A program made the translations under genes and the position numbers. DNA of 33,978 nt from DAOVQB01 sp023128935 (GTDB lineage: Bacteria; Eisenbacteria; RBG-16-71-46; CAIMUX01; WJJG01): NCBI GenBank assembly GCA_030628905.1, contig DAOVQB010000024.1, forward strand, positions 1-33,978. Reading direction: 5' to 3'. A model generated the notes under the pieces. That model did not search any database. It saw only the letters and a list, made by a program, of their open reading frames with translations, and had not been told where the DNA came from. Numbering within the stretch: position 1 is the stretch's first letter; each line of letters opens with the position of its first letter. This document shows, one piece after another, positions 1 through 7,870 of this stretch.

Positions 1-54
1 GCTCCGGCGATGAGGCCGGCTCCGGCGATGAGGTCGGCTCTGGCGATGACTCCC
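1..54 (+). repeat. 18-nt in-frame tandem repeat inside the FAD-subunit gene
   Basis: Three consecutive 18-nt units (1-18, 19-36, 37-54) begin gctcyggcgatgag and encode Gly-Ser-Gly-Asp-Glu/Asp type hexapeptides. The array touches the left edge and may be longer. It lies in the loop that precedes the conserved IRIGA strand of the FAD domain, so it probably forms an exposed acidic/glycine linker. Confidence 0.8.
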
Positions 55-776
55 GCGACACAGGGAGATCTGGTGGCGATAGTCGCCCCTGGGTACGGAT
101 CGGGGCGTTGGTTACACACTCCCAGATCGAGAAAAGCACAGAGTTGTATAAGCGCGCCCTCCTCCTGTGCGAGGCCTCAGCAGAGATCGGATCGCCCCAG
201 ATCCGGAATCGCGGCACGCTGGGAGGCAACATCTGCAATGCCTCGGCATGCGCCGATACGATCCCGCCGCTGATAACCTTGGGCGCACAATTGACAATCC
301 ACTCCGTGCGAGGGAAAAGGCATCTGCTGCTGGAGGATGCGATTCCCGCGCCCTACGAGACGGTCCTAGCTGACGATGAGATCCTGACCGCGGCCTCCTT
401 CCCCTCTCTGGCGACCGGAGCGGGTTCGGCTTTCGTCAAGCTCGGCCGGCGAAAGGCACTCTCGATCTCGCGCATGAGTATCGCGGTAGTCCTCGAACGA
501 GACCACTCCGGCAATCTGCGCCGCGTACGCATCGCTGCCGGATCTGTCACCCCAACGGTCCAGCGCTTTCATTCGATCGAAAACCTCTTGAGCGGAAAGG
601 CCCCCTCCGCAGCGCTCTTTGCATCTGCCGGCAAGGCCCTGGCGACCGAGATGATAAGGATCTCCGGGAGACGCTGGTCCACGCCCTATAAAGAACCTGT
701 CGTGGCCGCGCTCCTCAGACGTGCGCTAGTCAGGGCCACTGGGAACGAGCTGTTGAAGGATCTGGTGGAGAGATAG
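3..776 (+). CDS. Molybdenum hydroxylase FAD-binding subunit (CoxM/XdhB/YgfM type), 5'-truncated by window edge
   Basis: The frame is open from the left edge to the TAG at 774-776, so the N-terminal part of the gene lies outside the window. The visible protein has the CoxM-family run RIGALVTHSQI, then SPQIRNRGTLGGNICNAS, the FAD-contacting GGN region of xanthine-dehydrogenase FAD subunits. A C-terminal CO-dehydrogenase-flavoprotein-like domain follows (VRIAAGSVTPTVQR). The family passes electrons from the Mo/2Fe-2S centres to FAD and then to NAD or another acceptor. Just before the RIGALVTH strand is a Gly/Asp/Ser-rich stretch made of 18-nt repeats, which is not normal in this family. The matching 2Fe-2S subunit would usually follow at once, but the next one is at 8686, with an accessory island in between. 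The substrate cannot be read from this subunit. Confidence 0.9.
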   Translation, partial: SGDEAGSGDEVGSGDDSRDTGRSGGDSRPWVRIGALVTHSQIEKSTELYKRALLLCEASAEIGSPQIRNRGTLGGNICNASACADTIPPLITLGAQLTIHSVRGKRHLLLEDAIPAPYETVLADDEILTAASFPSLATGAGSAFVKLGRRKALSISRMSIAVVLERDHSGNLRRVRIAAGSVTPTVQRFHSIENLLSGKAPSAALFASAGKALATEMIRISGRRWSTPYKEPVVAALLRRALVRATGNELLKDLVER

Positions 777-804
777 GTCGGTGAGCTCCGGTCTGAAAGG
801 GCGG
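772..804 (+). repeat. 33-nt dispersed repeat, copy A (overlaps a stop codon)
   Basis: The 33 nt from 772 match 6248-6280 at 28 positions (start GATAGGTCGG, core AGCTCCGG). Copy A covers the TAG of the FAD-subunit gene. Copy B begins 17 nt after the stop of the VCBS-repeat gene. The two are in direct orientation and bracket about 5.4 kb that includes the MntA/HepT, AbiEii remnant, glycosyltransferase and VCBS genes. Confidence 0.6.
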
Positions 805-1004
805 CTAAGCACAGAGGTTTTCGGGAGGCACACCTCTCTGCCGAGCCAGAACCAGGGCGACCACCTCGACAAGGGAAATACCCCCAACGCAATGGCTAGA
901 GGGTCGAAGAAAAGCTGCCGCCTGGCATCTTCATTCGATACAATGCCGCAGGGACCAATTGCGGGTGGTGGTCGGCAAGCTTCTGGAAGGGAGGAGACCG
1001 TAAG

Positions 1005-1322
1005 ATGAGCAGTGCTCGCCTGTCCAAGGACGAGATCATCGGAGTGATTGAAGAGTATCGCGATAGCCTTCGCGCACTCGGCGTCCGACGACTGGGCTTG
1101 TTTGGGTCATTCGTGCGGGGCGATGAACATGACCAAAGCGACGTAGATCTGTTGGTGGAATTCACACCCGGGCAGAAGACTTTCCGGTGCTTTATGGAAC
1201 TATCCTTCATGCTCGAGGACATCCTGCTCCGGCGCGTTGAGATTGTGACGCTGGAATCGCTCAGCCCGTACATCGGCCCACATATCCTAAAAGAAGTTGA
1301 GTATGTCACCATTGCCGCTTGA
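1005..1322 (+). CDS. mntA: MntA-like minimal nucleotidyltransferase (antitoxin of MntA/HepT)
   Basis: This 105-residue protein is a minimal nucleotidyltransferase. The signature GSFVRGDEHDQSDVDLLVEF at residues 34-53 holds the GS helix and the two metal-binding aspartates (SDVDLL, D46 and D48). MntA proteins are antitoxins that AMPylate their partner HepT, an HEPN RNase, on a tyrosine of its active-site motif. A good Shine-Dalgarno sequence (ggaagggaggag) lies just before the ATG. The hepT reading frame begins inside this gene at 1303. The pair lies in an island of accessory genes that splits the molybdenum-hydroxylase genes. The partner appears broken, so the antitoxin may be an orphan. Confidence 0.85.
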   Translation: MSSARLSKDEIIGVIEEYRDSLRALGVRRLGLFGSFVRGDEHDQSDVDLLVEFTPGQKTFRCFMELSFMLEDILLRRVEIVTLESLSPYIGPHILKEVEYVTIAA

Positions 1323-1663
1323 CTACCTTCGCCACGTTCTGGACGAATGTAATGTGGAGCTTCACATTACTTGACGAAGCCGACTACCTCGCGAGCATGG
1401 TAGAAGAACTGACACGCGAGCAGTTTCTTCAGGACGAAACCGCGAAACGCGCATTCTCAAGGAGCATCGAAATCATCTGCGAAGCCGTGAAGCAGGTACC
1501 TCGAGAGATCAGAGCGCGGTACGCCGCGGTTGAGTGGCGCATGATCGCCGGCATGCGCGATAGAGTGATCCATGACTACTTCGGCATTGACTACGACATA
1601 GTGTGGGATGCCGCCGTCAACAACGTACCACAACTGCGCAGCCAGGTGATCGAGATCCTCTAA
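1303..1663 (+). pseudogene. hepT: HepT-like HEPN toxin, disrupted near the start by a 31-bp insertion
   Basis: The expected family start is the ATG at 1303, giving MSPLPLDYLRHVLDE, but this frame stops after CNVELHIT. The rest of the protein, from ADYLASMVEELTREQFLQ to VPQLRSQVIEIL, lies in another frame from 1379. Deleting 31 nt (1348-1378) joins the parts into a continuous 109-residue HepT reading HVLDEADYLASMV, as in the family. The HEPN motif R-x4-HDYF is intact (RDRVIHDYFGIDY). A TTG at 1319, overlapping the mntA stop, could start a variant with an altered first helix, so some product is possible. HepT toxins are HEPN RNases. I judge this gene frameshifted or altered rather than normal. 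Confidence 0.75.
1348..1378 (+). repeat. 31-bp insertion with an 8-bp inverted repeat inside hepT
   Basis: The segment contains GTAATGTG (1349-1356) and its exact complement CACATTAC (1363-1370) around a 6-nt loop. It is bracketed by the near-direct repeats TGGACGAA (1340-1347) and TTGACGAA (1371-1378). Its length of 31 shifts the hepT frame. It looks like a small templated or palindromic insertion, though a sequencing or assembly error cannot be excluded. Confidence 0.65.
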
Positions 1664-1789
1664 CGTGAAGGCGATGCCGGCCCTAGCTCGCGGGACAGTA
1701 CCTGAGTTGGGCCAGGAGCATAGGTCCAACCCTTCGTCGACCAGGATGCTCATGCGCCTACGCCATGCTCCAATAATCACCGAACCAGG

Positions 1790-2140
1790 GCTATCGCATC
1801 GGCCTTTCTCAAGGCCAACGCAATCAGACAACTGCTCGAGATCGAGGCCCCCGAGGAGCTTCTCGAAGGCCTTCATCCCGCCAAGACCCTCAAGATCAAA
1901 CTGGAGGTCGACACCAATCCGCCCGGCGGCTTCGAAACGGAAATGCAGTACGTCCTGCGCCCTTCCCCTTCGCCGTCCGCGTCTACAACCTTCCCGATCT
2001 CTTCGCTGGCAAGCTGCACGCCGTTCTCTGCCGTAGGTGGAAGAATCGAGTGAAGGGGCGTGACTGGTACGACCTCGTCTGGTACGCGGCGCGGCACCCG
2101 GCCGTCAGGATCAGCCACCTCGCCGCGCGCCAGGAGACAT
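1790..2140 (+). pseudogene. AbiEii/AbiGii-type nucleotidyltransferase toxin, degraded internal fragment
   Basis: Two frames together read as the middle of an AbiEii-like nucleotidyltransferase. Frame 2 from about 1793 gives IASAFLKANAIRQLLEIEAP and later KTLKIKLEVDTNPPGGFETE. Frame 1 from about 1970 gives RVYNLPDLFAGKLHAVLCR and then WKNRVKGRDWYDLVWYAARH. These are the family's KLEVDTNPP, LPDLFAGKLHA and GRDWYDFVWY motifs in the right order, with a frameshift near 1960-1970. The N-terminal nucleotidyltransferase signature and the C-terminus are missing. The 3' end runs into the end of the convergent glycosyltransferase gene (stop at 2111), which suggests a recombination junction there. In intact systems AbiEii is the toxin of a type IV toxin-antitoxin pair; this copy should be inactive. 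Confidence 0.7.
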
Positions 2141-3895
2141 CTCGGCTGGCGCGGGAGCGACGTCCCGCTCTACCTCACCGGACCTCAAGACTTCAAACAC
2201 CTGCAGTCGCTTGCCCTTCGCGCCAGTGCGCCCCTCCGTGAACTCCGCAACCTTCCGTAGCTGCTTCCGGTAGCCGGCACGTCCCCCAAAATTGTCCAGG
2301 AAGAAGTAGGCCTGTCCCTCCCAGTCGACGATGTAGCGGATGCCTTCCGCCTCGATGTAGCTCAATAGCGTCCCGGCGCGGATGGCGCGGTAGGCGTTGT
2401 CATTAATGACTCCGTCAAGGTTCACGACTCGTCGTCGACTGTAGTAGCCGTAGATGCCGGCATTGAACGATCCAATGATGTCTTCTGGTGCGGTTTCCTC
2501 GTTGATCCACCGAACACCGTCATCGTACATGGTCCAGATGAATGAACCAAACGGCCGGTCGCTGCAGGACCATACGCCCAGTGTGTTGGTCAGAGTCGCC
2601 GTGACATAGACTGTGACCAGAAGAATGACCGACACTCGTAGGAGGCGCGCACCACGGTGAGCCAGTTGCTTGGTGAGGGATCGCATCAGCGTCTCTCCAA
2701 GTGCGCAGAGCAGAAGCACCAGGATGAAAACAGCTGTGTGCAGATAGCGGATTCCCGGAAAGAGTCCCGTGCTATAGACGAGGACCAAGAGCGATGCGTA
2801 GAGGATGAGGAAGAAGAGCGGGCGATATGCGTCCCAGTATAGCCGGCAGATCCCGTACATCGCTGCGGCGAGCACGGTCAGCCCGCCAAGCAGCGCGGCG
2901 GGATTGACACCCCGGAGGGTCTTGGGGAAGAGGCGGACCACTAGGCCGAGATCGATGGCTTCGAAGAGGTGTTGGATACCGAGGGCTATGTACTTGACCG
3001 TTAGCAACAAGTTGTATGGCTCGAGGAGGCTAGTACGCCAGAAGCGGTGGCGATAGCTTATAGCCTGGCCACTGGCAGGCACAGGAGTCCCTGAGGAGTG
3101 GACGGACCAGATGATCCAGGGGGCGAGCATGAGTGTCATGCCGCTGAAGGCAGCCACCCAAGCTGCCGGGCGAGGGCGGGGATAACCTCGGTTGAAGCAA
3201 AGGAGATCAAGCGGAAACACAAGAGCCAGGGCCAAGTGGTCGACGCGTGCCAAGACTGCAATGCCGAGGAGCATGCCCAGGAGAAACATCCGGCGCGGGG
3301 TCGCACATTCCCTCACATGGAGGTAGGCGTACGTGGTGAGCGCAAAGGTCACAAGCGACAGAGATGTTTCAAGACCGTTGAGCCCAATGCGGATCACCGC
3401 CGGATAGTTGAGTGCCCAGAAGAGAGCGGCGCACAGACCGGACCATCGATAACCTAGGACGCGCGAGATGATCCGGAACACGAGATAGGCACTCGCGATG
3501 CTGCAGATTGAACAGAGTGCGAGAGTGAGATGCATGACGACATCCGGGTTCCGCGGAACGACCGTGAAGATAAGAACGAGGATCGCCATCCAGAGGGGCT
3601 GGAATCCGTTGGTGGGACTGACCCCATCGAACGTCACACCATTGCCGGCCGCAGTATTGCGTGCCACCTGGAGGTAGTAGAAGGTGTCATCGTCGAGGAG
3701 ACGGGTTAGCGTCTCGTAGGGCGGCAGCGACGCCAGATGGAGGCGGATCGCCAGACCCGCGAGGAGCGCGGCTGCTAGGATGATAAGCGGTAGACCTCTG
3801 CTGAACGCTCCGCCAGCCGGAGGAGCGGCAGCGACGGTTATGGCTGGTACTCGCGGGCGCCTCTGGGTCTGCGTCGGGACGCTCTTCAGAGACAT
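2111..3895 (-). CDS. Multipass membrane glycosyltransferase, GT-C/GT39-like (PMT_2 type)
   Basis: This 594-residue protein has a Pro/Ala/Arg-rich cytoplasmic N-terminus, a first membrane helix at about residues 35-55 and roughly ten further hydrophobic segments up to about residue 440. A soluble C-terminal domain follows. After helix 1 comes RLLDDDTFYYLQVARN (acidic triad at 68-70) and then SPTNGFQPLW, the usual place of the catalytic acidic residues in lipid-linked-sugar GT-C enzymes. Such proteins transfer a sugar from a polyprenyl-phosphate donor on the outer face of the inner membrane. Acceptor and donor are unknown. The gene stands alone on the minus strand; gaagggac lies upstream of its ATG. 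Other members are annotated only as membrane proteins of unknown function, so the exact activity is uncertain. Confidence 0.75.
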   Translation of the reverse strand: MSLKSVPTQTQRRPRVPAITVAAAPPAGGAFSRGLPLIILAAALLAGLAIRLHLASLPPYETLTRLLDDDTFYYLQVARNTAAGNGVTFDGVSPTNGFQPLWMAILVLIFTVVPRNPDVVMHLTLALCSICSIASAYLVFRIISRVLGYRWSGLCAALFWALNYPAVIRIGLNGLETSLSLVTFALTTYAYLHVRECATPRRMFLLGMLLGIAVLARVDHLALALVFPLDLLCFNRGYPRPRPAAWVAAFSGMTLMLAPWIIWSVHSSGTPVPASGQAISYRHRFWRTSLLEPYNLLLTVKYIALGIQHLFEAIDLGLVVRLFPKTLRGVNPAALLGGLTVLAAAMYGICRLYWDAYRPLFFLILYASLLVLVYSTGLFPGIRYLHTAVFILVLLLCALGETLMRSLTKQLAHRGARLLRVSVILLVTVYVTATLTNTLGVWSCSDRPFGSFIWTMYDDGVRWINEETAPEDIIGSFNAGIYGYYSRRRVVNLDGVINDNAYRAIRAGTLLSYIEAEGIRYIVDWEGQAYFFLDNFGGRAGYRKQLRKVAEFTEGRTGAKGKRLQVFEVLRSGEVERDVAPAPAEMSPGARRGG

Positions 3896-4388
3896 GGCAG
3901 CGTGTCCCTTCTGAAGACCCCGTCACGTTGGGCCGCTTGATCTAGCGGTCCTTATCCATCAGCCTCACATAGACCATAGCACTTCTGGCTCCCACGTGTC
4001 AGCGCCATTGTGTGAGGGTACTTTAGACACAGGTCTCATGGTGGGGGCCGCCCAGGGGCAACAGGCTGTCTTCCGTCTGTCGCAATAGCTTTGCTTTCCC
4101 TGCCGCTGGCCCAGAGCCGGACAGCCGGAACACCGGCCTAGAAGATCCTGATCTCCGCCTTCACTCTGTAGTCGAAGGAAGTCTCGTTCCTGAACAAGAG
4201 CTCGCAGCTCGTCCGGGCAGCCACCGCTCCGAACGCCCTCCTCAGGCGGTGGCGCGGGTCGGTGCCGGCCGGTTCGTGGAGGCCCTGCGGGAGGTCAGGC
4301 ATCAGTCTCGAAGGGGGGTCGCTCCCACTGAACATCTTTGAGCTGCGGACAGCGCGAATATGCTAATATTGTAGCCAGGAGGCTAGGC
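3896..4388. other. Intergenic stretch between divergent glycosyltransferase and VCBS-protein genes
   Basis: No convincing gene lies in these 493 nt. On the minus strand, 4138-4335 is open and ends with SCELLFRNETSFDYRVKAEIRIF and a stop. That could be the decayed C-terminus of a protein, but I recognise no family. AT-rich sequence at about 4356-4372 (extended -10-like TGCTAATAT at 4361-4369) sits just before the VCBS-protein start. No clear -35 element accompanies it. Confidence 0.4.
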
Positions 4389-6230
4389 ATGTCAACGAGC
4401 TGTAGCATACCTGTCCATGGCAAGGTCACCTGTGTCATCGCCTGCTTGGTTGCCGCGTTCCTGTACAGCCCCACGATAGCCCGGGCCGGTACCTTTACCG
4501 ATATGGAGTTCGATGCACCCATCGGCTGGACCGGCTCACTGGCCTGGGGCGATTACGATTCGGATGGCGACCTCGACCTGCTGACCACCGGTGAAGAGGA
4601 ACCCAATCATGTTGTTGGCAAGATTTTTCGCAACGACGGCGACTGCGTATTTACCAATGCGGGTATTTCGCTGATGGGCGTAGTTGTCGGCGCGGTAGAA
4701 TGGGGCGATTACGATAACGACGGCGACGTGGACATTCTCATGTCGGGTATTATTAGTGGTGGGGGGATCATCACGCTCATCTATCGTAACGACGGCCAGG
4801 GCGTTTTCACTCTCTGTAATCCTGACATACCGCCCATGATGTGTTGCGATGTCGCCTGGGGGGATTATGACAATGACGGCGATTTGGATATTTTGATCAC
4901 GGGTGATCGCATATCCTCTGCTCAAACGCTGATCTATCGAAATGATGGTGACGGCAGCTTCACGGACATCGGCGCCGATCTGCCTGCGATCTACTGGTCT
5001 TCAGCTGATTGCGGAGATTATGACAATGACGGGGACCTGGACATCCTGCTTGCGGGCAAGTTGTCTTCCTCGGAACGTCTCACTCGCATTTATCGCAACG
5101 AAGGCGACGACACCTTCACTGAAATTGATCCCGGGATGATCGGCCTTGCATGTGGTTCGACCGAGTGGGGCGACTTTGACAGCGATGGTGATCTGGATGT
5201 ACTGCTGACCGGTACCCGGGACCTTTATAATAGCGAAGCGATCACGCGTATCTACCGCAATGATAATGACGGCAGTTTTGTCGATATCGAAGCCGACATT
5301 ATCGATGCCGGCTGGGGCGAGGGCCAGTGGGGTGATTATGATAACGATGGTGACCTGGACATACTGATCTCGGGTTGGCAGAACATGCATGCGCCGATCC
5401 TGGCCGTCTATCGCAATGATGGCGGGGGGATCTTTCTGGATATCGAAGAAGATAGCCTGACGGTTGCCGAAGATGCAGATGTCATCTGGGGTGATGTAGA
5501 CAATGATGGTGATCTGGATTTTGCCACTTATACATCAGAGCCGTGGCCGCCACACGTTAAGCTCTATCGTAACGACGGTGGTTTTTCTCCGAACAACCCG
5601 CCGACCGCACCGCCGGGCCTGTTCACGACAACTGTCGAAAATTCCCTCGAGCTTCACTGGGATGCGGCGGGCGACATCGAAACCCCCGCGCCGGGTCTGA
5701 CCTACAACCTGCGGATAGGCAGGAGTCCGGGAGGGGTGGAGATTCAGTCCCCCATGGTCGCCTTTGTGCAAAACCACCGCCAGATTGTGGCTCCGGGTAA
5801 CGTCGGGCACAACCTCACCTGGCCGGTGACGGGACTAGCACCGGGAACTTATTACTGGAGCGTGCAGGCGAGCGACAACGCCTATTCCGTATCGCCCTTC
5901 GCTCCTGAAGCCAGTTTTGTAGTTCATCCGTATTCGGGGTTGACCGATCCTGATGAAACGGTCCCGGTGGACCGAGTGTTGATCACCAGTGCGCCGAATC
6001 CCTTTTCCACCACGGTTCGTATCAACTACGACCTGCCTGCGGCCACATTTGTCACGCTGAAGGTCTTTGATCCGCAGGGTCATCAGGTCGCGAAGTTGTT
6101 TGAGGGCTGGCAGACCCCAAACACGCACGCGGTGGTGTTTGATGGCCGCGAGCTTGATTCAGGACTCTACTTCGTCCGGTTGGAGCTGGGCGCGACAACG
6201 CAGTCGAGCCGAATGATCCGGCTGCGATAA
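4389..6230 (+). CDS. Secreted VCBS/FG-GAP repeat protein with FlgD-like C-terminal domain
   Basis: The start at ATG 4389 is chosen because AGGAGG (4377-4382) is correctly spaced and it yields a proper signal peptide (VTCVIACLVAAFLYSPTIARA, basic residue before it). The 613-residue product has seven copies of W-G-D-Y-D-N-D-G-D-L-D-I-L, about 55 residues apart. Each is an Asp-rich Ca2+-binding loop of the FG-GAP/VCBS type followed by an IYRNDG strand, so a calcium-stabilised beta-propeller is likely. A fibronectin-III-like region follows (PTAPPGLFTTTVENSLELHWD). The C-terminal domain of about 85 residues, starting PNPFSTTVRINYDLP and ending SSRMIRLR, is of the FlgD-Ig/T9SS-sorting type. It is probably exported and displayed or released; binding partner unknown. 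No neighbour suggests a function. Confidence 0.85.
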   Translation: MSTSCSIPVHGKVTCVIACLVAAFLYSPTIARAGTFTDMEFDAPIGWTGSLAWGDYDSDGDLDLLTTGEEEPNHVVGKIFRNDGDCVFTNAGISLMGVVVGAVEWGDYDNDGDVDILMSGIISGGGIITLIYRNDGQGVFTLCNPDIPPMMCCDVAWGDYDNDGDLDILITGDRISSAQTLIYRNDGDGSFTDIGADLPAIYWSSADCGDYDNDGDLDILLAGKLSSSERLTRIYRNEGDDTFTEIDPGMIGLACGSTEWGDFDSDGDLDVLLTGTRDLYNSEAITRIYRNDNDGSFVDIEADIIDAGWGEGQWGDYDNDGDLDILISGWQNMHAPILAVYRNDGGGIFLDIEEDSLTVAEDADVIWGDVDNDGDLDFATYTSEPWPPHVKLYRNDGGFSPNNPPTAPPGLFTTTVENSLELHWDAAGDIETPAPGLTYNLRIGRSPGGVEIQSPMVAFVQNHRQIVAPGNVGHNLTWPVTGLAPGTYYWSVQASDNAYSVSPFAPEASFVVHPYSGLTDPDETVPVDRVLITSAPNPFSTTVRINYDLPAATFVTLKVFDPQGHQVAKLFEGWQTPNTHAVVFDGRELDSGLYFVRLELGATTQSSRMIRLR

Positions 6231-6247
6231 GCGTGTGCATTCGTCCG

Positions 6248-6280
6248 GATAGGTCGGCAAGCTCCGGCCTGAACGGGGGG
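6248..6280 (+). repeat. 33-nt dispersed repeat, copy B
   Basis: It matches 772-804 at 28 of 33 positions and begins 17 nt after the stop of the VCBS-repeat protein. Both copies lie at or just past the 3' end of a plus-strand gene. No convincing stem-loop or T-run is present, so it is not an obvious terminator. Confidence 0.6.
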
Positions 6281-6336
6281 TACTGGTGCGTTTCAGCGCG
6301 GGTTTTCTATCCCCGAATTTTGGTGTCGATGGGGTT

Positions 6337-6540
6337 TTATTTCCGCCTAAATCCAGTGAAGAACGCGCGTTTTCCCCAAGATTGTTCACCAACGCCTTGG
6401 TGTGAGGTTGCCTCCGGGTGGCCGAAGTTGGCGTTCCGCTCCGGGCCAAACATGATAACCGACCGGGACGCCGGTGTGCGCCCAATCATTGGAATGGACT
6501 TTTCATGGACTACGATGGGCTGGTGATAGGTCGTCTCCAT
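6337..6540 (-). CDS. Possible 67-residue hypothetical protein
   Basis: This minus-strand frame starts with METTYHQPIVVHEKSIPMIG and ends TGFRRK. AGGAG lies only 3 nt before the ATG, closer than ideal. No domain, membrane segment or family is recognisable. The surrounding 404 nt (6231-6634), between the VCBS protein and the Fic gene, contains no other candidate gene. I list it because it has a start context, but it may well be non-coding. Confidence 0.2.
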   Translation of the reverse strand: METTYHQPIVVHEKSIPMIGRTPASRSVIMFGPERNANFGHPEATSHQGVGEQSWGKRAFFTGFRRK

Positions 6541-6634
6541 GTTCTCCTGTCTCTTAGGAGCTGCCCGGTGAAGGCAGATCTGGACCGCCTGGCTGGATGG
6601 TCCTTGTAGGCGATTCGGTTCCCAGCAACCCAGC

Positions 6635-7810
6635 CTACTCCTCGAGACCGGTTCCCTGTCCCAGCAATTCAAGGTAGTGCCGGTAGGCGAAAGCCCGATC
6701 GCGTCGGCGCCCGCTGCGTTCCTCAAGGATATCGTGATCAACGAGCAGATCGACGGCCTTGGTTGCCGTTGGCCTCGTTGTCTCGAGCAACGCCATCACT
6801 CTGGCCACCGACACGATTGGATGGTCAGGCAGCAGCTCCACAAGTCGGAGCGCACCGACGGACGTTCTGGCTAGCGCCAGGACCCGCTTGCGGTCAGTCT
6901 CAAACAGCGTGTTCAATTCCCGCGCAGCATCGGTCGCTTGAACGGCCACGGATGCAATCCCCTCCAGGAAGAACCGTGTCCACTGCTCCCAATCACCGTC
7001 GATCCGCACGGCGTTGAGGTTCTCGTAGTAGCTTGTACGGTGTTGTTTGAAGTAGAGGCTGATATAGAGAAGCGGCGCGTCTAGCAGCGCCCAGTGTTCG
7101 AGCAGAAGTGCAATCAGAAGACGTCCCAGCCGTCCGTTGCCATCAAGGAATGGATGGATCGTCTCGAACTGCACGTGCAGAAAACCGGCGCGGACCAGGG
7201 GGTGGATTTCATTTCCCTGATGAAGGTAGCGTTCGAATGCATCCAGGCAACCGAGCATTTCCTCCGGTGGAGGGGGCACGTGGATAGCGTTCCCGGGACG
7301 GGTGCCACCGATCCAATTCTGACTGCGCCTGAACTCCCCCGGGGCCTTGTTCGCGCCCCTTGTACCATGGAGCAGGCGCCGGTGAGCTTCACGCAACAGC
7401 CTAAGAGAAAGCGGCAATCCTTCGGGGTCGGCCAGCTGACTTCGCGCATACTGAAGGGCATCAAGGTAGTTGCAGATTTCCTCAACCGGGCCCACCTCGC
7501 CCCGATCCGGTTCATCCAAACGGTTGACTTCGTGTGCCAGGAGGTCTTCCAATGTCGCTTGGGTTCCCTCGATCTGGGAACTCAGCACGGCCTCTTTGCG
7601 GACAAAACCGTAGATGAACCAATCCCGATTGGGTACGAGCTCATTGGCGATGTTGAGTCGAGCCAGTTCCCTCTCGGCCCGGACAAGCAGCGTTGACACC
7701 TCTCCATCGATCTCTAGAGGGGGTTCGGGTGGAAGCGGTCTGGGTATGAAGGCCCGAACCTCCTCACCCAAAGTGCTTGTCACAACATAAGTTCCCGAAT
7801 CCCTTTGCAT
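6635..7810 (-). CDS. Fic-domain protein adenylyltransferase with N-terminal inhibitory helix and C-terminal winged helix
   Basis: This 391-residue protein carries the complete Fic catalytic motif HPFLDGNGRLGR at residues 219-230. The family AMPylates target proteins, using the motif's His as base and the GNGR segment to bind ATP. An N-terminal S-x-x-x-E-G motif (S77-E81-G82) matches the inhibitory helix of class II Fic proteins, so the enzyme should be self-inhibited. The C-terminal 100 residues look like a winged-helix DNA-binding region (PIVSVARVMALLETTRPTATKAVDLL), as in the large Fic_N/Fic/wHTH class. Strong Shine-Dalgarno sequence (aggaggggagg) precedes the ATG. A two-box palindromic operator just upstream suggests autoregulation. 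It lies in the accessory island, alone. Target protein unknown. Confidence 0.9.
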   Translation of the reverse strand: MQRDSGTYVVTSTLGEEVRAFIPRPLPPEPPLEIDGEVSTLLVRAERELARLNIANELVPNRDWFIYGFVRKEAVLSSQIEGTQATLEDLLAHEVNRLDEPDRGEVGPVEEICNYLDALQYARSQLADPEGLPLSLRLLREAHRRLLHGTRGANKAPGEFRRSQNWIGGTRPGNAIHVPPPPEEMLGCLDAFERYLHQGNEIHPLVRAGFLHVQFETIHPFLDGNGRLGRLLIALLLEHWALLDAPLLYISLYFKQHRTSYYENLNAVRIDGDWEQWTRFFLEGIASVAVQATDAARELNTLFETDRKRVLALARTSVGALRLVELLPDHPIVSVARVMALLETTRPTATKAVDLLVDHDILEERSGRRRDRAFAYRHYLELLGQGTGLEE

Positions 7811-7827
7811 GGGCCTCCCCTCCTGCG

Positions 7828-7870
7828 AAAGAATCCTTTACTAGGCGGAAGGAAAAGTAAAGAATTCTTT
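7828..7870 (-). promoter_or_regulatory. Two-box operator upstream of the Fic gene
   Basis: Arms 7828-7842 and 7856-7870 are complementary at 14 of 15 positions. Each also contains its own 12-bp near palindrome: AAAGAATTCTTT is perfect at 7859-7870, and AAAGGATTCTTT (minus strand) lies at 7828-7839. The box centres are 31 bp apart, about three helical turns, and 18-60 bp upstream of the Fic ATG. This is the geometry of a cooperatively bound operator; the Fic protein's own winged helix is the obvious candidate binder (inference). Confidence 0.6.

Noticed and set aside
2805..3457. Plus-strand open frames opposite the membrane glycosyltransferase
   Set aside because: No coding character; the minus-strand protein has continuous membrane helices and family motifs.
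4007..4045. Possible insertion-sequence end (TGTC...GACA pattern)
   Set aside because: No matching second end and no transposase nearby; the pattern is too short to support.
4536..5390. Minus-strand open frames opposite the VCBS repeats
   Set aside because: They mirror the GAT/GAC-rich calcium-loop codons of the real plus-strand gene and have no RBS or family features.
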